10,623 bases of DNA from Rhodobacterales bacterium. Lineage in GTDB: Bacteria > Pseudomonadota > Alphaproteobacteria > Rhodobacterales > Rhodobacteraceae. The translations under genes were made by a program, and so were the position numbers. Below the pieces are notes generated by a model. It was not told the DNA's origin. It searched no databases and was given only the letters and a program-made list of their open reading frames with translations. The stretch spans positions 1 to 10,623 of the forward strand of contig JAAFIJ010000066.1 in the NCBI GenBank assembly GCA_013298675.1, read 5' to 3'. Positions 6,837 to 10,623 of this stretch are shown here, piece after piece. Every line of letters begins with the position of its first letter. Within the stretch, counting starts at the first letter, position 1.

Positions 6837-6864
6837 AGGATAACGTTACCGGTAAACCTGTCAA
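6837..6864 (-). promoter_or_regulatory. Candidate promoter of the regulator gene
   Basis: On the minus strand TTGACA (6864-6859) is followed after 16 bp by TATCCT (6842-6837, 4 of 6). The spacer contains the palindrome TTACCGGTAA at 6846-6855, the same layout as the idnO promoter, and both spacers begin with GG. The leader to the regulator ATG would be about 100 nt and would include operator site 1. This is inferred from sequence only. Confidence 0.4.
6843..6858. promoter_or_regulatory. LacI-family operator-like palindrome, site 2 (CCGG-centred variant)
   Basis: The perfect 10-bp core TTACCGGTAA (6846-6855) is preceded by G on the left, while the right side continues with AC, so the outer arms are imperfect. 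The core equals the centre of the classical enterobacterial GntR site and differs from site 1 only in the two bases flanking the central CG. Its centre is 57 bp from that of site 1. Confidence 0.6.
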
Positions 6865-6909
6865 AAGAACAGTGTGCGGTTTGGATATATGACCTTGGGA
6901 GGGGAATTG

Positions 6910-8400
6910 ATGACGGCCGGAGAGGGTCTGTTTTTTGACCGCGTCATCAAATCCTTTGGGGGTACGCAAGCGTTGCGCGGCGTCAGCTTGCGCGTGGCAC
7001 GGGGTGAAATTGTCGCCCTTCTGGGCGAAAATGGCGCAGGAAAATCTACCCTGATCAAAGTGCTTGGCGGAATCCATCGGCCCGATAAGGGGCAGGTTTC
7101 TATTGACGGAATCCCATACGGCCATGTTGCGGGCAAGGCGGGCGGTCAGGCGGTGGCGTTCATCCATCAGGACCTCGGCTTGATTGAATGGATGACGGTT
7201 GCGGAAAACATTGCGCTTGCGCTGGGCTATGTGCGCAAGGGGCGGCGCATTGACTGGCCTGCAACAGAAGCGCGCGCAGATGCTGCGTTGAAACTGGTTG
7301 ATGCGGAGTTTCCGTCTTCAACCCGTGTTTCAAACCTGACACGCACGCAAAAATCCTTGGTCGCGATTGCGCGGGCGCTGGCGGCTGAATGTGATTTTCT
7401 GGTGTTGGACGAACCCACTGCGTCTTTGCCATCAGATGAGGTAGAGCGGTTGTTCAACGCCTTGCGCCCGCTAAAGGCGCGCGGCGTGGGGATGATTTAT
7501 GTCAGCCACCGTTTGGATGAAATCTTTCGGATTGCCGACCGGGTTGCGGTTTTGCGCGACGGGCAGATGGTGGGCATGCGCAATGTTGACCACACCACAC
7601 CCGAAGAGCTGGTCTCCTTGATCGTCGGACGCAAAGCGCGCGAAATCAACCGCCCTGCCGTGCAACCCGGCCCCGAAATTCTGCGGGTTGACGCCCTGAA
7701 GACGCCGATGGTGGGGCCTGTCAGCTTTCGCATTGCCCAAGGCGAGGTGTTGGGCCTTGCCGGTCTTCGCGGCGCGGGGCATGAGGATATCGGGCGCGCC
7801 TTGTTTGGCACGCGGCCCCATCAAGGGACCATCAGTCTTGAAGGCAAAGCGCCAAACTTGGGCACGCCGCAGACAGCAATGCAATCTGGCATCGGATTCG
7901 TCGCACGTGACCGGGTGCATGAAAGCATCGCTCCAGGTCTGAGCATTCGCGAAAACGCCTATCTTAACCCGTCTGTTATGGGGCGCGGTTTGTTGAACTT
8001 CTTGCAGCCACGCATCGAAGACGCGCGCGCACAGGCCATTGGTCGGCGCGTCGGCCTGTCACCCAATGACCCAACGTTGTCGATTGAGGCGCTGTCCGGC
8101 GGCAATCAGCAAAAGGTTGTGGTCGGGCGCTGGTTAGGGGCCAATCGGCGTCTGTTGATCACCGAAGACCCGACAGCCGGTGTTGACGTTGGCGCAAAGG
8201 CCGAGATTTACCACCTGCTGTTTGAGGCGCTGGCCTCTGGCATGGGGGTTCTTGTCGTGTCGACCGACTTTGAGGAAATTGCCAACATTTGCCACCGGGC
8301 CATCGTGTTTTCGCGCGGACTTGCGGTGGCCGAATTGTCGGGGGTGGAGTTATCTACCGAATCCCTGATCCAAGCCGCCTCGGCGGGTGAAACCGTCTAA
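6910..8400 (+). CDS. Sugar ABC transporter ATP-binding protein (CUT2, RbsA/XylG-like, two ATPase domains)
   Basis: This 496-residue cytoplasmic ATPase energises import and has two fused nucleotide-binding domains, as in RbsA and MglA. Domain 1 has Walker A GENGAGKST (39-47), Q-loop Q87, a divergent signature LTRTQ (143-147), Walker B LVLDEP (164-169) and H-loop H200. Domain 2 has a degenerate Walker A region GLRGAGHED (285-293), a canonical signature LSGGNQQ (395-401), and ITEDPT (417-422), where the usual DE is replaced by ED. A degenerate second Walker A is normal for CUT2 proteins. The frame extends to a GTG at 6874, but the ATG at 6910 has GGAGGGG at 6898-6904, 5 nt upstream, and gives the usual family N-terminus. 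It is the first gene of the transporter operon. Confidence 0.95.
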   Translation: MTAGEGLFFDRVIKSFGGTQALRGVSLRVARGEIVALLGENGAGKSTLIKVLGGIHRPDKGQVSIDGIPYGHVAGKAGGQAVAFIHQDLGLIEWMTVAENIALALGYVRKGRRIDWPATEARADAALKLVDAEFPSSTRVSNLTRTQKSLVAIARALAAECDFLVLDEPTASLPSDEVERLFNALRPLKARGVGMIYVSHRLDEIFRIADRVAVLRDGQMVGMRNVDHTTPEELVSLIVGRKAREINRPAVQPGPEILRVDALKTPMVGPVSFRIAQGEVLGLAGLRGAGHEDIGRALFGTRPHQGTISLEGKAPNLGTPQTAMQSGIGFVARDRVHESIAPGLSIRENAYLNPSVMGRGLLNFLQPRIEDARAQAIGRRVGLSPNDPTLSIEALSGGNQQKVVVGRWLGANRRLLITEDPTAGVDVGAKAEIYHLLFEALASGMGVLVVSTDFEEIANICHRAIVFSRGLAVAELSGVELSTESLIQAASAGETV

Positions 8401-8427
8401 CACGTTGATCTCTATGAAGGACTGACC

Positions 8428-9450
8428 ATGCCCTCGATCGAATCTGACGCCCTTGAGCCTACGCGCGATGAGATTGCCCACCTGAGCATGGGACAAAAGC
8501 TGGTGCGCCTTGCGCCGGTTTATGGGTTGGTCATCTTGATGTTCGCCCTGATTTTGCTGTTCTCGATCCTGTTGCCGTCGACCTTCCCGACCATGTTGAA
8601 CGTGCGGGCGATCCTGTCGGACAAGGCGATCATCGCGATGCTGTCATTGGCGGCGATGATCCCGATGGTGGCGGGGCGGATCGATTTGACCGTTGGGTAT
8701 GGGATCGTACTTTGGCACATCCTCGCGATTTCATTGCAGACGATCTATGGGCTGCCGTTTCCTGTGGCCGTTTTTATCGTGTTGGTCCTTGGGGCAATGA
8801 CCGGGGTGCTGAACGGCTTTTTGGTAGAAGTTGCCAAGATCGACAGCTTTATCGCCACGCTGGGCACGGGCACGGTTCTTTACTCGCTCGCGCTGTGGCA
8901 CACGGGCGGGCGTCAGATTGTCGGCGTGCTGCCGGATGGGTTTTACAAGCTGTCTGGCACCTTCATTTTCGGCCTGCCAATCACCGCCTATTACGTGGTC
9001 GCGATCACTCTGACGCTGTGGGTCGTGCTCGAATATACCCCCATTGGCCGCTACCTCTATGCCATCGGGGCCAACCAGCGCGCGGCAGAGCTGAACGGCA
9101 TCCCCACGCGGAAATTCGTCGTGGGCGCATTTGTCAGCTCTGGCCTGCTGACCGCCTTGACTGGGGTTCTTTTGGCGTCAAAGCTGCGGATCGGGCAAGC
9201 CTCTGTCGGGTTGGAATTCCTGCTTCCAGCGCTTGTCGGGGCGTTCTTAGGGTCCACTACGATAAAGCCGGGGCGAGTCAATGTCTGGGGCACCATCGTG
9301 GGTGTGATGATCCTTGCCGTGGGCATTTCCGGCATTCAACAATTCGGCGGATCCTTTTGGGTTGAGCCGATGTTCAACGGCCTGACACTGCTGATCGCGA
9401 TCGGCATTGCAGGGTATGCGCAGCGCAAGAAAGGTGCTGCGAAAAAGTAG
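8428..9450 (+). CDS. Sugar ABC transporter permease (CUT2, RbsC-like)
   Basis: This 340-residue inner-membrane protein is the transmembrane channel of the importer, probably a homodimer because no second permease gene follows. Hydrophobic segments lie at about 31-51, 66-82, 88-106, 110-130, 178-202, 230-250, 262-278, 286-304 and 313-330. Family hallmarks are GAMTGVLNGFLVEVAKIDSF (122-141), followed by IATLGTG, and the cytoplasmic loop IGRYLYAIGANQRAAELNGI (206-225), which couples to the ATPase. The N-terminus carries about 30 polar residues before the first helix. AAGGA at 8417-8421 is 6 nt before the ATG, and the gap to the ATPase gene is 27 bp. Substrate specificity cannot be read from the permease. 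Confidence 0.95.
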   Translation: MPSIESDALEPTRDEIAHLSMGQKLVRLAPVYGLVILMFALILLFSILLPSTFPTMLNVRAILSDKAIIAMLSLAAMIPMVAGRIDLTVGYGIVLWHILAISLQTIYGLPFPVAVFIVLVLGAMTGVLNGFLVEVAKIDSFIATLGTGTVLYSLALWHTGGRQIVGVLPDGFYKLSGTFIFGLPITAYYVVAITLTLWVVLEYTPIGRYLYAIGANQRAAELNGIPTRKFVVGAFVSSGLLTALTGVLLASKLRIGQASVGLEFLLPALVGAFLGSTTIKPGRVNVWGTIVGVMILAVGISGIQQFGGSFWVEPMFNGLTLLIAIGIAGYAQRKKGAAKK

Positions 9451-9510
9451 GACTGCGACATCAAAATTCTGAAAAAACAAAACAAATACATTCAAACGGG
9501 AGGACGACCA

Positions 9511-10563
9511 ATGCTTAAACGTAACTTTATCAAGGCACTGCTGGCGACCACAATGATCGTTGGCGTGGGCCTGCCTGCCTTTGCGCAAGACGCTTTTGAC
9601 GGCCCAACGTCAGGCCCAGTTGCTGCCGAAGGCAAGACCATCGTGGTTTTGGCAGGCGATCTGAAAAACGGCGGCATCTTGGGCGTGACCACGGGTGTCG
9701 AAGAAGCGGCGGCCAAGATCGGCTGGACCGTGCGCGTTCTGGACGGTGCCGGTTCGGTTCAAAGCCGTACCGCGGCTTTTGGTCAGGCCATGGCGCTGCA
9801 GCCCAACGGCATCGTGATCAACGGCTTTGACGCTGTCGAACAGCAAGCCGCGATTGAGGCTGTTGCTGCCGCTGGCATCCCAATGGTGTCTTGGCATTCG
9901 GGTCCAAAGATCGGCTGCGACGCACCGGGCGGCATATTCGCCAACGTCTCTACCGATGCGATGACCGTTTCTGAAACGGCGGCGAAATGGGCAATGGCAG
10001 ATGGCGGCGCGAATGTTGGCGCGATCATCTTTACCGACAGCACCTATCAAATCGCCATCGACAAAGCCGACCGCATCAAGAAAACCATCGAAGATATGGG
10101 CGGCACGGTTCTGGAATACGTCGACACACCCATCGCGGAAACCTCGTCACGCATGGGTCCTTTGACCACCGCGCTGCTGCAGAAATACGGTGAGAAGTGG
10201 ACCCACTCGCTGGCCATCAATGATCTCTACTTTGACTTCATGGGCCCAGCCCTCGCTGCGGCTGGCGTTGACGGCAAGGCCAACCCAAAGGCCGGTTCTG
10301 CTGGTGATGGGTCTGAGGCTGCGTTCCAGCGCATTCGTTCGGGCCAGTATCAGGCGATCACCGTGGCAGAACCGCTGAACCTGCAAGGCTGGCAGTTGGT
10401 GGACGAGTTGAACCGCGCGATTTCGGGTGAGGCATGCTCAGGCTACATCACCGCACCGGCGCTGGTGACCGAAGAGGGGCTTGCTGCTGCTGGAGAGAGC
10501 AATTCTTTCGATCCGCAGAACGGCTACCGCGACGCCTATGCGAAAATCTGGGGCAAGATGTAA
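9511..10563 (+). CDS. Periplasmic sugar-binding protein of the ABC transporter (Peripla_BP_4/RbsB-like)
   Basis: This 350-residue secreted protein captures the substrate and delivers it to the permease. It has a classical Sec signal peptide: a basic start (MLKRNFIK), a hydrophobic core, and LPAFA|QD with predicted cleavage after A25. There is no lipobox cysteine, so it should be soluble in the periplasm. The mature protein has a type I fold pattern: a first strand TIVVLAGD, then LQPNGIVINGFDAVEQQAAI (97-116), IPMVSWHSGP (123-132) and a second lobe with GAIIFTDSTY (170-179). Two cysteines, C136 and C309, are far apart in sequence; a disulfide is possible but not shown. GGGAGGA at 9498-9504 is a strong ribosome site and the 60-bp leader is A-rich, fitting high expression. 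The ligand is not readable; gluconate, idonate or a ketogluconate is inferred from the neighbours. Confidence 0.94.
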   Translation: MLKRNFIKALLATTMIVGVGLPAFAQDAFDGPTSGPVAAEGKTIVVLAGDLKNGGILGVTTGVEEAAAKIGWTVRVLDGAGSVQSRTAAFGQAMALQPNGIVINGFDAVEQQAAIEAVAAAGIPMVSWHSGPKIGCDAPGGIFANVSTDAMTVSETAAKWAMADGGANVGAIIFTDSTYQIAIDKADRIKKTIEDMGGTVLEYVDTPIAETSSRMGPLTTALLQKYGEKWTHSLAINDLYFDFMGPALAAAGVDGKANPKAGSAGDGSEAAFQRIRSGQYQAITVAEPLNLQGWQLVDELNRAISGEACSGYITAPALVTEEGLAAAGESNSFDPQNGYRDAYAKIWGKM

Positions 10564-10574
10564 TCTTAAACCTG

Positions 10575-10598
10575 CCACCGCCCCTGGCCGGGCGGTGG
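10575..10598 (+). terminator. GC-rich hairpin after the binding-protein gene
   Basis: A perfect 9-bp stem, CCACCGCCC (10575-10583) with GGGCGGTGG (10590-10598), encloses a 6-nt loop and begins 11 nt after the stop codon. No U-run follows; the next bases are TGCCACCTTT. It could be a weak terminator, or an mRNA-stabilising or attenuating hairpin between the binding-protein gene and further genes. The window ends too soon to decide. Confidence 0.5.
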
Positions 10599-10623
10599 TG
10601 CCACCTTTGGCGCTGTACATCAA

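Noticed and set aside
6843..6858. Riboswitch or structured leader upstream of the ABC operon
   Set aside because: The only clear symmetry is short palindromes typical of protein-binding DNA; the leader is too short and lacks the multi-stem layout of known riboswitches.
6874..6909. GTG start of the ABC ATPase 12 codons earlier
   Set aside because: It has no ribosome site, whereas GGAGGGG lies 5 nt before the ATG at 6910, and that ATG gives the usual N-terminus of the family.
8712..9365. 217-residue plus-strand open frame inside the permease gene
   Set aside because: It is an alternative frame of the permease, rich in Arg and His with no membrane segments, while the permease frame shows all its family motifs.

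Overview
The window looks like an alphaproteobacterial chromosome, most likely Rhodobacteraceae/Roseobacter-type. That placement is inferred from the moderately high GC, the codon use and the style of the proteins; it is not proven. The window is densely coded and carries one coherent sugar-acid locus: catabolism of L-idonate, ketogluconates and D-gluconate, a CUT2-type (ribose-like) ABC importer, and a GntR/IdnR-like LacI-family regulator. I see no tRNA or rRNA gene, insertion sequence, CRISPR array or prophage signature, and no gene-free stretch over 300 bases.

Layout. (1) Positions 1-1275, minus strand: a gluconate 5-dehydrogenase (idnO type), then gluconokinase (gntK/idnK), then the first codons of another gene running off the left edge. 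Both junctions are ATGA overlaps. (2) Positions 1276-1400: a divergent control region with a perfect 16-bp palindrome, placed between the -35 and -10 elements of a good minus-strand promoter. (3) Positions 1401-5718, plus strand: a 2-hydroxyacid (probably 2-ketogluconate) dehydrogenase, L-idonate 5-dehydrogenase (idnD), an SMP-30 family lactonase and 6-phosphogluconate dehydrogenase (gnd), tightly spaced as one operon. (4) Positions 5722-6729, minus strand: the LacI-family regulator, convergent with gnd across 3 bp. (5) Positions 6730-6909: a second divergent control region with two further operator-like palindromes. (6) Positions 6910-10563, plus strand: ABC transporter ATPase, permease and periplasmic binding protein, followed by a GC-rich hairpin.

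How the parts fit (inference from family knowledge). The ABC system imports a sugar acid. The lactonase opens an aldonolactone. IdnD oxidises L-idonate to 5-keto-D-gluconate and IdnO reduces that to D-gluconate. The 2-hydroxyacid dehydrogenase could reduce 2-ketogluconate to gluconate, or 2,5-diketogluconate to 5-ketogluconate. Gluconokinase makes 6-phosphogluconate and Gnd decarboxylates it to ribulose 5-phosphate. All routes therefore converge on gluconate and enter the pentose phosphate pathway. The regulator sits beside operators matching GTTAyCGrTAAC, which resembles the known enterobacterial GntR site, so it probably controls enzymes, transporter and itself.

The individual families are known. 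The less ordinary points are the pairing of an Idn-type pathway with an ABC importer instead of an IdnT/GntP permease, the added 2-keto reductase, lactonase and Gnd, and the operator architecture. I found no evidence of a wholly new kind of system.
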